This document shows, piece after piece, positions 25,344 through 33,377 of a stretch of DNA of 64,000 nt. The stretch's first letter is position 1; the number at the start of each line of letters is the position of its first letter. Source of the stretch: Bacteroidaceae bacterium (GTDB lineage Bacteria > Bacteroidota > Bacteroidia > Bacteroidales > Bacteroidaceae); contig JAFSPM010000045.1 in the NCBI GenBank assembly GCA_017442855.1, positions 369,961 through 433,960 on the forward strand, given 5' to 3'. The notes under the pieces were generated by a model. That model was not told the DNA's origin and made no database searches. It saw nothing but the letters and a program-made list of their open reading frames with translations. Made by a program: the position numbers and the translations under genes.

Positions 25344-25853
25344 TCAAAAGCCAGAGTTAAGCCCTTTTATGATGCCTGCACTTTCTAACGACTTGCGCAA
25401 GGAATCCTTTGATACTGAAACGATGGCAGCTATTTTGTATTCTTTCTTCGACACTTTTACTCTGTCGGCCACAGCATTCACAATATTCGCATAAGCCAGA
25501 TAGTCTTCGTTTTTCCAAAAGGCACTAAAGAAATCAGCGTTTTGGCTCTCTGCCTCAGGTCGTGACAAAGGTTTCTGGGTTGTAAATCCCTTCCCGGAAA
25601 AACCCCTGAAAATCACGCCATGAACTGCGGCATATTTTATTTGCTCTGTAGTGGCTGTAGGCTTGTCTGTGTAAATGTAAACCTTGACAAGATAGGTGCC
25701 TTGTGCGCCTACCTCTACCCCTTCAATGTCGTAACGTGTGGTGGTAATGTCTACTTTCTTTGCGTTAGCAGGAGCCAACGTAAAGAAAATGAAAGAGAAA
25801 AACAATACCAGCCTTATCATTCTGCATGGTGTGGAAGAAAACTTATCAATCAT
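25344..25853 (-). CDS. Exported protein, 169 residues, LPP20-like
   Basis: The first Met (25853) leaves an 11-residue extension; the Met at 25820 starts a standard signal peptide ('LVLFFSFIFFTLAPANA'). The mature part 'VEVGAQGTYLVKVYIYTDKP' followed by 'EQIKYAAVHGVIFRGF' mirrors the strand-then-helix plan of the 24250-24747 protein, so the two may be distant paralogues. The rest includes 'EYKIAAIVSVSKDSLRKSLE'. No catalytic motif. Function unknown. Confidence 0.6.
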   Translation of the reverse strand: MIDKFSSTPCRMIRLVLFFSFIFFTLAPANAKKVDITTTRYDIEGVEVGAQGTYLVKVYIYTDKPTATTEQIKYAAVHGVIFRGFSGKGFTTQKPLSRPEAESQNADFFSAFWKNEDYLAYANIVNAVADRVKVSKKEYKIAAIVSVSKDSLRKSLESAGIIKGLNSGF

Positions 25854-25870
25854 AATAGAAATAGTATTGA

Positions 25871-26383
25871 TTAGAACTCAAGACCTAATTGTAAACAAGG
25901 GGTAAAGTTTAATTCTGTTTTGCTGCCGACCTTGCCTTTTTTATTAACAGTCGGTTTCTCATAGGTTGACATGTTAGCATAGAAACCTATTACAAATTTA
26001 TTCACTTTTACACCTACGCCTCCTCCAAACAAGGCATCACCGTTTTTACTGTCAAAATTGTACGAATAACCTCCTTTCAAATCCAAATAGGGTTTGACTG
26101 TGAATTCCAAGGGTAGGGTGAAACGTATTTTACCATATCCACCTGCGTTAAAAATTGTTGACCCATCTCCAAAACTGCTAGCTACCATAGGGCCAGCACC
26201 CACGTAAAGCCAACTGTTAAATCTGTAGCCCAAATCATAACCAAGTACTGCTGATACTCTCTCTTTGGAGTAACCTACCGTTAAGTCTGTACTCATGGCA
26301 AAGCCAGGATCATCATCCGCTAAAGCGAATTGAGGAATAGCCATAAATGATAATGCTAAAACTGCAAGTTTAAATTTTCTCAT
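25871..26383 (-). CDS. Small outer-membrane beta-barrel protein B, first gene of the exported operon
   Basis: A 170-residue protein with signal peptide ending 'FALA' and about eight amphipathic strands ('STDLTVGYSKERVSAVLGY', 'FTVKPYLDLKGGYSY', 'FVIGFYANMSTYE'), ending 'LQLGLEF' with C-terminal Phe. It is the first of nine genes read leftward to 19770. The candidate structured RNA (26489-26578) lies about 105 bases upstream on the same strand and might be its leader. Confidence 0.75.
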   Translation of the reverse strand: MRKFKLAVLALSFMAIPQFALADDDPGFAMSTDLTVGYSKERVSAVLGYDLGYRFNSWLYVGAGPMVASSFGDGSTIFNAGGYGKIRFTLPLEFTVKPYLDLKGGYSYNFDSKNGDALFGGGVGVKVNKFVIGFYANMSTYEKPTVNKKGKVGSKTELNFTPCLQLGLEF

Positions 26384-26488
26384 TGCAAAAATGTGTTGTG
26401 CCTATAGCCTCCCCTGATTCAGCATACAAAAAAACTAAAGAAGTGTGGGGTGACCTTGTTTCGTGTCTATTTCCCCCAAAAAGAAAAA

Positions 26489-26578
26489 GCGCGGGAGTCT
26501 GTACCAGTTACTCGTCCCACACTCTGAGGCTCTCGCATTGCCCTATCCGTCAAGAACGAGCAACGCAGAAGCCCACGC
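26489..26578 (-). ncRNA. Candidate structured RNA / leader element
   Basis: The 90 bases fold into a closing stem of 7 pairs with one mismatch (26489-26495 with 26572-26578), a symmetric AG/AG internal loop, a 4-pair stem (26498-26501 with 26566-26569), then a 5-pair stem (26511-26515 with 26556-26560) and an inner GGC/GCC hairpin. On the minus strand the closing stem is followed by CTTTTTCTTTTTG, like a terminator. I have an impression that similar sequence recurs in other Bacteroidales, but cannot confirm. It could be a free small RNA or a leader attenuator for the operon at 26383. Confidence 0.5.
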
Positions 26579-26807
26579 TGAATATGAATATGCATCAAAT
26601 TACGCCTATATATAAATATGGTGTAACAAAAGAGGCATAAAAACATACCCTAATGAACATCTACCGTTGCTTTGCTTTTTGGCGGACATTGAAACTTGCG
26701 AGATTTCAGAGTGTCAAAAGACAAAGCGCATGATAAACGCTTTTCCAACTATGTCTGCACCCACCCTTCACCACATCCAAAGACATGGTTATGGGCGACT
26801 GCAACTG

Positions 26808-26838
26808 CAAAGGAAATAATTCTTTTGCATTTTTACAA
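26808..26838 (-). promoter_or_regulatory. Possible promoter for the RNA element
   Basis: Minus-strand TTG (26838-26836), 20 bases, TTCCTTTG (26815-26808), one mismatch from the -7 consensus. Transcription would pass through 26800-26490, including a 27-codon frame (26606-26689, start MSAKKQSNG), and reach the structured element. Confidence 0.4.
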
Positions 26839-26884
26839 GAAAAAGGAGGGAAATTTTGAATGTAGCTTGAAAAAAACGGTTCAA

Positions 26885-27283
26885 TTATAATTGAACCAGT
26901 GAAGCTACATTGTCTATAAACCTTTTAGTGGGTTGCATCATGGAATCAACATCTTCTTGTGTAAAATCAAACAAGTCGCTATAGTCTCCCTTTGAACGCC
27001 AGCTTAATAATTTGGCATATACCCTGAAATCTTCTTTGGAGACAAGACCAGTTCTAACAATGCTCTCTGAAAACTGGCTAATCACCCCGGAATGAGACTT
27101 AGCATGGAGCTTTTTATACAACAATAAAGCAGTCGCAGAATAGAAACATGCATAATAAAGCCGGTTTATTACAGAATTCCACTGAGACGCATCATACAAA
27201 ACAAGAGCAGCTTGATACGTTTCTTGGGCTTTCTCTAGCCTATAACGAATATAGGCGGTCATATTGTCTTCAGTTTCATTCAT
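26885..27283 (-). CDS. HEPN-domain protein of a MNT/HEPN pair
   Basis: A 132-residue helical protein of the UPF0332-like HEPN group. The core 'NRLYYACFYSATALL' (about residue 46) aligns with the HEPN RxxxxxxH ribonuclease motif, but the expected His is Tyr in this copy. It overlaps the upstream nucleotidyltransferase stop by four bases. Such pairs act as toxin-antitoxin systems in which the MNT protein AMPylates and silences the HEPN toxin; with the changed residue, ribonuclease activity is doubtful. Confidence 0.85.
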   Translation of the reverse strand: MNETEDNMTAYIRYRLEKAQETYQAALVLYDASQWNSVINRLYYACFYSATALLLYKKLHAKSHSGVISQFSESIVRTGLVSKEDFRVYAKLLSWRSKGDYSDLFDFTQEDVDSMMQPTKRFIDNVASLVQL

Positions 27284-27600
27284 AACAACACTGCTTCAGA
27301 TTGAACATTCTTATAAAAGGGTGTGATAGAATGGTTTTGATGCCAATCTTTCGTACCATAAGCAAATAACTGTATAGCTTGACCTGTCTGTATCATCACG
27401 TCACAAATATGATCCATAAACTGCTCTTCTTCCTTGAAAGTAAGTTTATCTTTGCTTGACAATACAAGCACATCCCAATCAGAGTTCGAACGGGCATCAC
27501 CTCTGGCACGTGACCCATACAACAAGACTTTAGCAGAAGGATCAACCTCGTGAACATTCTGCTTAATCAATTCAGTCATTTGCCGATAAGATACATGCAT
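27280..27600 (-). CDS. MNT-type nucleotidyltransferase, HEPN partner
   Basis: A minimal nucleotidyltransferase of 106 residues with the fold's signature 'LYGSRARGDARSNSDWDVLV' (GSxxxG...SDxD) near residue 30. The frame extends to 27723, overlapping the HU-like gene, but a full promoter (27620-27651) lies inside that extension, so the ATG at 27600 is the start. Acts as antitoxin-like modifier of the HEPN protein by family knowledge. Confidence 0.87.
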   Translation of the reverse strand: MHVSYRQMTELIKQNVHEVDPSAKVLLYGSRARGDARSNSDWDVLVLSSKDKLTFKEEEQFMDHICDVMIQTGQAIQLFAYGTKDWHQNHSITPFYKNVQSEAVLL

Positions 27601-27619
27601 AGTTACATCTCTTTGCCTA

Positions 27620-27651
27620 CAAAAATAGTGCAAGCCGAACATAAAAGCAAA
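27620..27651 (-). promoter_or_regulatory. Promoter of the MNT/HEPN pair
   Basis: Minus-strand TTTG (27651-27648), 20 bases, TATTTTTG (27627-27620); full consensus match, 20 bases before the ATG at 27600. Confidence 0.8.
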
Positions 27652-27689
27652 TAAAAGCTTGATTATTTTTGATTTTGTTGAGTCGCAGC

Positions 27690-28319
27690 CTATCTTATCG
27701 AAGAGATAACGGCATAGTGCCATGTACGACCTTCCTTATAGCGTCGTAGGCGTGGATGCTCACCTTGACAAAGACTGTCAAGATAGTTTTTTGCCGAATT
27801 GTACTTCAACCTGCTAAAAATCATGAAGGTGCTGATGGTAATGTAGCCGTAACGGGTACTCTTTGCCAGGGCCTCGTCCATAGCTTTGGCATCATATACC
27901 TGACTGTTGCCAACACTGACTTTATGTTTGCGGAATCCATCAAGTGAGCAGTCGGCATCCTTTACGAACTGCTTGGAGGGGATGAACTCAACGCCACCAT
28001 ACATAATATCTCGCCCCAACACTTTATCTGGGTCGGTATGCTCACCCAACAATCTCAGTTTGGGGGCGAAAGAGCCAAAAGGTGTCTCAACGCGGTGCCC
28101 TTGGCTAAGCCACATCGTGGTAACCTCTTCAAGTAGGGAGAAAAGCCTTTTCATCTCGCCTTTGCTGGTATGGCGGTATTTGGCACAAAAAGTGTCTATA
28201 TCATCCAAGTCGTGCTTCTGCTCTATCACTGGCTGAGCGTAAAGCAGGGGCTTGCCATCGTCACCCTTTGTGGGTCGTGGCTGTAGTTCAAAGAGTACTC
28301 CGTCTATCTTTCGTGGCAT
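27690..28319 (-). CDS. HU-like DNA-binding family protein (Bacteroidetes long form)
   Basis: A 209-residue protein of the HU/IHF-like superfamily typical of Bacteroidetes (HU-HIG type). Residues about 20-125 follow the HU plan, with 'VTTMWLSQGHRVETPFGSFAPKLR' (positions about 65-90) equivalent to the HU core and arm. The C-terminal 85 residues form a small winged-helix-like domain ('GYITISTFMIFSRLKYNSA') ending 'HYAVISSIR'. The frame extends to 28343, but the promoter at 28341-28372 supports the ATG at 28319. DNA architecture role inferred. Confidence 0.82.
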   Translation of the reverse strand: MPRKIDGVLFELQPRPTKGDDGKPLLYAQPVIEQKHDLDDIDTFCAKYRHTSKGEMKRLFSLLEEVTTMWLSQGHRVETPFGSFAPKLRLLGEHTDPDKVLGRDIMYGGVEFIPSKQFVKDADCSLDGFRKHKVSVGNSQVYDAKAMDEALAKSTRYGYITISTFMIFSRLKYNSAKNYLDSLCQGEHPRLRRYKEGRTWHYAVISSIR

Positions 28320-28340
28320 AATTATTTCTTTTAGTCCGTG

Positions 28341-28372
28341 CAAAAGTAATACAAGTTTGTTGAATAGACAAA
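28341..28372 (-). promoter_or_regulatory. Promoter of the HU-like gene
   Basis: Minus-strand TTTG (28372-28369), 20 bases, TACTTTTG (28348-28341). Confidence 0.78.
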
Positions 28373-28488
28373 CGATTAGACCATAAACAAAGCCAAGGCA
28401 TTGTAGAGGGGTAATTGACGGGCAGATCTAAGGGGAGGATAGCGTAGATGTATGGGGCGTTGACGCTACATCTCGATTTTTTAGCGGC

Positions 28489-28566
28489 CGCCAAAAATAA
28501 CCGTAGCGCACGCCATGAATAACCATAGCGTTCGGCACGAACAATCATAGCGAACGCTACGAACCA
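28489..28566. repeat. Three 22-bp tandem repeats next to the uvrA stop
   Basis: Units at 28489-28510, 28511-28532 and 28533-28554 share the frame CGCCANNAATAACCATAGCG with a few changes; a degenerate partial fourth runs into the uvrA stop codon. To the left (28439-28474) AGCGT and AGATGT recur as crossing inverted pairs. No function is evident. Confidence 0.65.
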
Positions 28567-31394
28567 ATTTTATTCAGTTCCTCACGTAAAAATTGAGGAG
28601 TATAGCCCTTTTCGCTCATCGCCACCTCCTCTGGAGTGCCTGTGGAAAGAACGGTTCCACCGCCTTTTCCGCCTTCTGGTCCCATATCGATGATATAGTC
28701 GGCCATCTTGATCACATCCATATTGTGTTCAATCACCACCACTGTATTTCCTTGATCTACCAAGCGGTTCAACACACCCATCAATACCCTGATGTCTTCG
28801 AAATGCAAACCCGTGGTAGGTTCATCAAGGATGTAGAGTGTCTTTCCTGTGCCTCGTTTGCTGAGTTCGGTAGCCAACTTAACTCGCTGACTCTCACCAC
28901 CCGACAAGGTGGTTGACGACTGTCCGAGTTTGATATAACCCAAACCCACATCTTGAATGACCTTTATCTTGTTCAAGATATTAGGTACGTTCTCAAAGAA
29001 CTCAACTGCCTGGTTGATAGTCATATCGAGGATATCGGCTATGCTCTTGCCCTTGAACCTCACCTCTAAGGTTTCGTGGTTGTAACGTTTGCCGTGACAT
29101 ACCTCGCAAGGCACATATACATCAGGCAAGAAATTCATTTCAATGGTTTTATAACCATTGCCCTGACAGGCTTCACATCGGCCACCCTTGACATTGAATG
29201 AAAAACGCCCAGGCTTATAGCCTCTGATTTTGGCCTCAGGCAAATCGACAAACAGGTTGCGGATATCGGTAAATACGTTAGTATAAGTGGCTGGATTTGA
29301 ACGTGGTGTCCTGCCAATGGGCGATTGGTCCACATTCACCACCTTGTCGATATACTCAACTCCCTCGATGCTGTCGTAAGGCAAGGGATCTTGCAAAGAA
29401 CGATAGAACTTCTTCGATAATATGGGTTGCAGGGTCTCGTTGACCAAGGTAGATTTACCACTACCTGAAACGCCTGTTACACAGATTAGTTTGCCTAATG
29501 GGAACTCCACATCAATATGTTTCAGGTTGTTGCCCGATGCACCCCTGATTATAAGCTTTTTACCATTACCTGGTCGGCGTTGCTGGGGTACCTCGATGCT
29601 CTTCTCCCCATTGAGATATTGTGATGTCAGCGTGTGGGTTTGCATCATCTTTTGTGGGGTGCCCTGGAAGACTACCTTTCCACCCAACCTACCCGCTTTG
29701 GGACCTAAATCCACCACATAGTCGGCGGCCAGCATCATATCCTTATCGTGCTCCACCACAATCACAGTATTTCCTAAATCTCTCAGTTCCTTCAAAGATT
29801 TGATAAGGCGCTGGTTATCACGTTGGTGCAAGCCAATGCTCGGTTCGTCAAGGATATAGAGTACATTCACCAACTGTGAGCCTATCTGGGTAGCTAAGCG
29901 AATGCGCTGACTCTCTCCTCCTGAAAGACTGGCAGAAGAACGGTCCAGCGAGAGATATTCCAACCCTACATCCAACAGGAATTTCAGTCGGGTTCTGATT
30001 TCTTTCAGTATCTCTGCGGCTATGATTCCCTGCTTATGCGACAAGAAAGGATTAACTTGCTGCATCCAATCATATAACTCATTGATATCCATGCAGGACA
30101 GTTCGTAGATATTCTTGTCGTGCAGGCGATATGAAAGAGCAATCTTGTTCAGTTTGGCTCCCCCACATTCAGGACATACAGCTGTTTTGGCAAACTGTTC
30201 TGCCCACTTCTGTTCGGTGGCCGAAGCGTCGTTGTCCTGCAACATAGAGATATATTTCACTACCCCCTCGAAATTCATGAAATAATCAGAGGAAGTACCT
30301 ATCAGCGAACTCTTTATCTTAATGCGCTCTGAGGTACCGTAAAGGATTTCATCGATGGTTTCGTCTGTCAGTTCACTGATTGGTGTATCAAGTGTGGCCT
30401 CGTATTTCTCCAACACGGCCTCTACTTGCCAGAATACCATATTGTTCTTATACTTGCCTAATGGCACGATGCCTCCATCTCTAACAGAAAGACGGCGATC
30501 GGGAATTACCTTGTCGATGTCTATCTGACTTACCACACCCAATCCTTTGCACTTAGGACAGGCTCCTTGGGGGGAGTTAAACGAGAAACTATGTGGGGCT
30601 GGCTCCGGGTATGACAAGCCTGTGATGGGATTCATCAACAGCTTGCTGTAATGTTTAATCTGTCCGTTTTCCGCATCTAATATAAGCATCAGACCATTAC
30701 CCTGTTGCATAGCGTTGTTCACGCTATTCTTTAACCTTACATCATCCTTGTCGGTCACCTTCAACTTATCAATCACCACCTCGATATCGTGGTTCTTGTA
30801 GCGGTCAACCTTCATGCCTGGTATGGTTTCTTTGATCTCTCCATCCACACGGACATTGATGAAACCTTTTCTGCGGATGGTCTCAAACAACTCGCGATAA
30901 TGACCCTTGCGGCTCTTTACCAAAGGTGCTAAGATATATATGCGCCTACCTAAGTAATCCTGCAAGATGAGGTCGAGTATCTGTTCTTCGGTGTATTTCA
31001 CCATCTTTTCGCCAGAGAGGTAGGAATAAGCCTCACCAGCACGAGCAAACAGCAGACGAAGATAATCGTAAATCTCTGTGGTTGTGCCCACTGTAGAGCG
31101 TGGATTCTTGTTGGTGGTCTTCTGCTCGATAGATATCACAGGACTTAATCCTGTTATCTTATCCACATCCGGACGATTAAGGTTACCCAAGAAATTGCGG
31201 GCATAAGCTGAGAAGGTCTCGATATAGCGGCGTTGTCCTTCGGCATAGATGGTATCGAAAGCTAACGATGACTTGCCACTTCCACTAAGGCCAGTCATTA
31301 CGGTTAAACTGTGTCTGGGTATGGTGGCATCGATGTTTTTTAGATTGTGTACTCGTGCACCATAAACGTATATATAGTCGGTCTTTTCGCTCAT
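28557..31394 (-). CDS. uvrA: UvrABC excision nuclease subunit A
   Basis: UvrA is the damage-recognition ATPase of nucleotide excision repair. The 945 residues are the normal length and contain two ABC ATPase halves: Walker A 'GLSGSGKSSLAFDTIYAEG' at the N-terminus and 'GVSGSGKSTLV' in the second half, signature 'LSGGESQRIRLA' and 'LSGGESQRVKLA', and zinc cysteines 'CPKCKGLG', 'CPECGG', 'CEACQGNG' and 'CEVCHGKRY'. The frame extends to 31415, but the promoter at 31413-31444 places the start at 31394. Confidence 0.97.
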   Translation of the reverse strand: MSEKTDYIYVYGARVHNLKNIDATIPRHSLTVMTGLSGSGKSSLAFDTIYAEGQRRYIETFSAYARNFLGNLNRPDVDKITGLSPVISIEQKTTNKNPRSTVGTTTEIYDYLRLLFARAGEAYSYLSGEKMVKYTEEQILDLILQDYLGRRIYILAPLVKSRKGHYRELFETIRRKGFINVRVDGEIKETIPGMKVDRYKNHDIEVVIDKLKVTDKDDVRLKNSVNNAMQQGNGLMLILDAENGQIKHYSKLLMNPITGLSYPEPAPHSFSFNSPQGACPKCKGLGVVSQIDIDKVIPDRRLSVRDGGIVPLGKYKNNMVFWQVEAVLEKYEATLDTPISELTDETIDEILYGTSERIKIKSSLIGTSSDYFMNFEGVVKYISMLQDNDASATEQKWAEQFAKTAVCPECGGAKLNKIALSYRLHDKNIYELSCMDINELYDWMQQVNPFLSHKQGIIAAEILKEIRTRLKFLLDVGLEYLSLDRSSASLSGGESQRIRLATQIGSQLVNVLYILDEPSIGLHQRDNQRLIKSLKELRDLGNTVIVVEHDKDMMLAADYVVDLGPKAGRLGGKVVFQGTPQKMMQTHTLTSQYLNGEKSIEVPQQRRPGNGKKLIIRGASGNNLKHIDVEFPLGKLICVTGVSGSGKSTLVNETLQPILSKKFYRSLQDPLPYDSIEGVEYIDKVVNVDQSPIGRTPRSNPATYTNVFTDIRNLFVDLPEAKIRGYKPGRFSFNVKGGRCEACQGNGYKTIEMNFLPDVYVPCEVCHGKRYNHETLEVRFKGKSIADILDMTINQAVEFFENVPNILNKIKVIQDVGLGYIKLGQSSTTLSGGESQRVKLATELSKRGTGKTLYILDEPTTGLHFEDIRVLMGVLNRLVDQGNTVVVIEHNMDVIKMADYIIDMGPEGGKGGGTVLSTGTPEEVAMSEKGYTPQFLREELNKIGS

Positions 31395-31412
31395 AACTCC
31401 AATTTTGCACCA

Positions 31413-31444
31413 CAAAAATAAAAGAAAAGTACGTCAAAAGCAAA
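31413..31444 (-). promoter_or_regulatory. uvrA promoter
   Basis: Minus-strand TTTG (31444-31441), 20 bases, TATTTTTG (31420-31413). No SOS-type operator recognised. Confidence 0.8.
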
Positions 31445-31553
31445 GCCCTTTGTAAAAAAGTATGTCAACGGATGGATTATTTCAATTAATAATTGTATTT
31501 TTGCAACAAGGTATATTATGCCTATACGTAGAATAGAATAAAAACACAATGAA

Positions 31554-33377
31554 ATGAAGATTTTTAGTAAAGTATGCCTTATTTTCCTGTTAGCAGCTAT
31601 GTATATGGGGCAAGCCCGTGCACAGGAGAACCAGACGTACATTATTCACACGATTCAGAAAGGTCAGAGCCTCTACTCTATTTCCAATATGTATGGCACC
31701 ACAGTTGATGCTATTGTAAAACTGAACCCAGGAAGCGACCAGGTGATTGTTGAGGGTAAGCAACTGAAAGTGCCACGCCCTGATGCTGTTACTGATCAAG
31801 GCACTTTCCATACGATTCAGCAAGGCGAAACACTGTATGGCTTATCGCAGAAGTATAAAGTATCTGTCAAATCGATACTCGATGCCAATCCTGGCTTGAA
31901 CGAAAAGAACTTCCGCTTCGGACAGGTGGTGAACATCCCAAAAGGAAATGCGGCAGTCGCAGAATCTCCAACTACACAGGGACAGACAGCTCAAACTGAA
32001 GCGCCCAAAGTGCAACAAGGTATTCCTGGCCCAGTGCAGAGCCGATGCAAGGAAATGCACAAGGTGGAAAGAAAAGAAACGGTTTTTAGCATAGCACGTA
32101 AGTATGGCATTACCGAGCAGGAGCTGCTGGAAGCCAACCCTGAAATCAGCGATGCCAAGAAATTGAAAAAGGGCAAGTTGCTTTGTATCCCTTATCCTAA
32201 AGCACAACAGAGTGCAACTGCTCAGCCTGAGAAGGCTCCAACTGATGCAGAACTATTCAGCCAGAATAAGGTTACTGACCAGAAAATCAACGTTATCAAA
32301 GCCGCTGTGATATTGCCATTGATTCCTGGAGAACAGGGCAAGGCCGAGAGCGATCGTATGGTGGAGTATTTTCAGGGTTTCCTGATGGCTGTAGATAGCT
32401 TAAAACGTACTGGCACCTCTGTGGATCTTTACACCTATGACTCTGGATCAACAGTGGCTTCTGTGAATGCTGTCTTAGCGAAACCTGAGTTGCAACAGAT
32501 GAATGTTATCTTCGGTCCGCTCTACACAGAGCAGATTAAGCCTATGGCCGATTTTGCAAGCAAGCATCACATCCGTTTGGTGATTCCGTTTACCAGTCGT
32601 GATAATACGGTGTATCGCAATCCTGATATTTATCAAATCAACACCCCACAGTCGTATCTATACTCTGAGGTGTATGAGCATTTTGTGCGTCAGTTCCCTC
32701 GTGCTCACGTGATTTTCCTTGATGCTACTACTGGTGCTGAAGAAAAAGCCGACTTTATCAAGGGCTTACGTGAAGAATTGACCAATAAGAAAATATCGTT
32801 TGCCAACTTAAGTGAGGATGCTACTGCTGAGCAAATGCAAGCGGCTTTACAGCAAAACAAATCGAATGTATTCGTGCCCACATCTGGCAGTAACACAGTA
32901 CTTATCAAAACGTTACCTCAGTTAACGGCGATGGTGAACGACTCGCTCTATAAAGAGAAAATCAATGCTGAGGTACATTTGTTTGGTTATCCTGAGTGGC
33001 AAACCTATACAAAAGACCATCTGTCGGCATTCTTTGAACTCGACACCTATTTCTACTCATCTTTCTACACCAATAACCTATTAGCGGCTCCACGTAGCTT
33101 CAACGCCAATTTCCGCCGTTGGTATGGAAAAGACATGGAAGAAAGATATCCGAAATATGGTATGTTGGGCTTTGACACGGGTTTCTTCTTCCTGAAGGGA
33201 TTGGCGCTTTATGGTTCTGGATTGGAGAACAACCTGGATAAGATGAGACTTACGCCTATGCAAACAGGCTTTAAATTCGACCGAGTGAACAACTGGGGTG
33301 GTTTTATCAACAAAAAAGTGTTCTTCGTAAGATTCACACCTAAATTTGAATTGATTAAACTTGATTTTGACCAATGA
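31554..33377 (+). CDS. LysM-domain protein with periplasmic-binding-like C-terminal half
   Basis: A 607-residue exported protein. The signal peptide ends 'GQARAQ'. Three LysM modules follow: about 25-72 ('HTIQKGQSLYSISNMYG'), 85-130 ('HTIQQGETLYGLSQKY') and 170-215 ('HKVERKETVFSIARKYG'), which bind peptidoglycan. From about 245 the chain resembles a type I periplasmic-binding fold ('AAVILPLIPGEQGKAE', 'VIFGPLYTEQIKPMADFA'), as in LpoA/penicillin-binding-protein activators. A TATTTTTG box at 31496-31503 may drive it divergently from uvrA. A role in cell-wall synthesis control is inferred from this layout. Confidence 0.85.
   Translation: MKIFSKVCLIFLLAAMYMGQARAQENQTYIIHTIQKGQSLYSISNMYGTTVDAIVKLNPGSDQVIVEGKQLKVPRPDAVTDQGTFHTIQQGETLYGLSQKYKVSVKSILDANPGLNEKNFRFGQVVNIPKGNAAVAESPTTQGQTAQTEAPKVQQGIPGPVQSRCKEMHKVERKETVFSIARKYGITEQELLEANPEISDAKKLKKGKLLCIPYPKAQQSATAQPEKAPTDAELFSQNKVTDQKINVIKAAVILPLIPGEQGKAESDRMVEYFQGFLMAVDSLKRTGTSVDLYTYDSGSTVASVNAVLAKPELQQMNVIFGPLYTEQIKPMADFASKHHIRLVIPFTSRDNTVYRNPDIYQINTPQSYLYSEVYEHFVRQFPRAHVIFLDATTGAEEKADFIKGLREELTNKKISFANLSEDATAEQMQAALQQNKSNVFVPTSGSNTVLIKTLPQLTAMVNDSLYKEKINAEVHLFGYPEWQTYTKDHLSAFFELDTYFYSSFYTNNLLAAPRSFNANFRRWYGKDMEERYPKYGMLGFDTGFFFLKGLALYGSGLENNLDKMRLTPMQTGFKFDRVNNWGGFINKKVFFVRFTPKFELIKLDFDQ

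Larger units (their letters stand above)
26384..26884. other. Intergenic region of 501 bases holding the RNA element
   Basis: No convincing protein gene: plus-strand frames at 26383-26640 and 26696-26890 look non-coding. The region has the structured element, a possible minus promoter at 26808-26838 and a T-rich stretch near 26430 resembling a degenerate -7 box for the barrel gene. Confidence 0.45.

Noticed and set aside
26383-26640. Plus-strand frames across 26383-26890
   Set aside because: They read through the structured RNA element on the opposite strand and have no protein-like composition.
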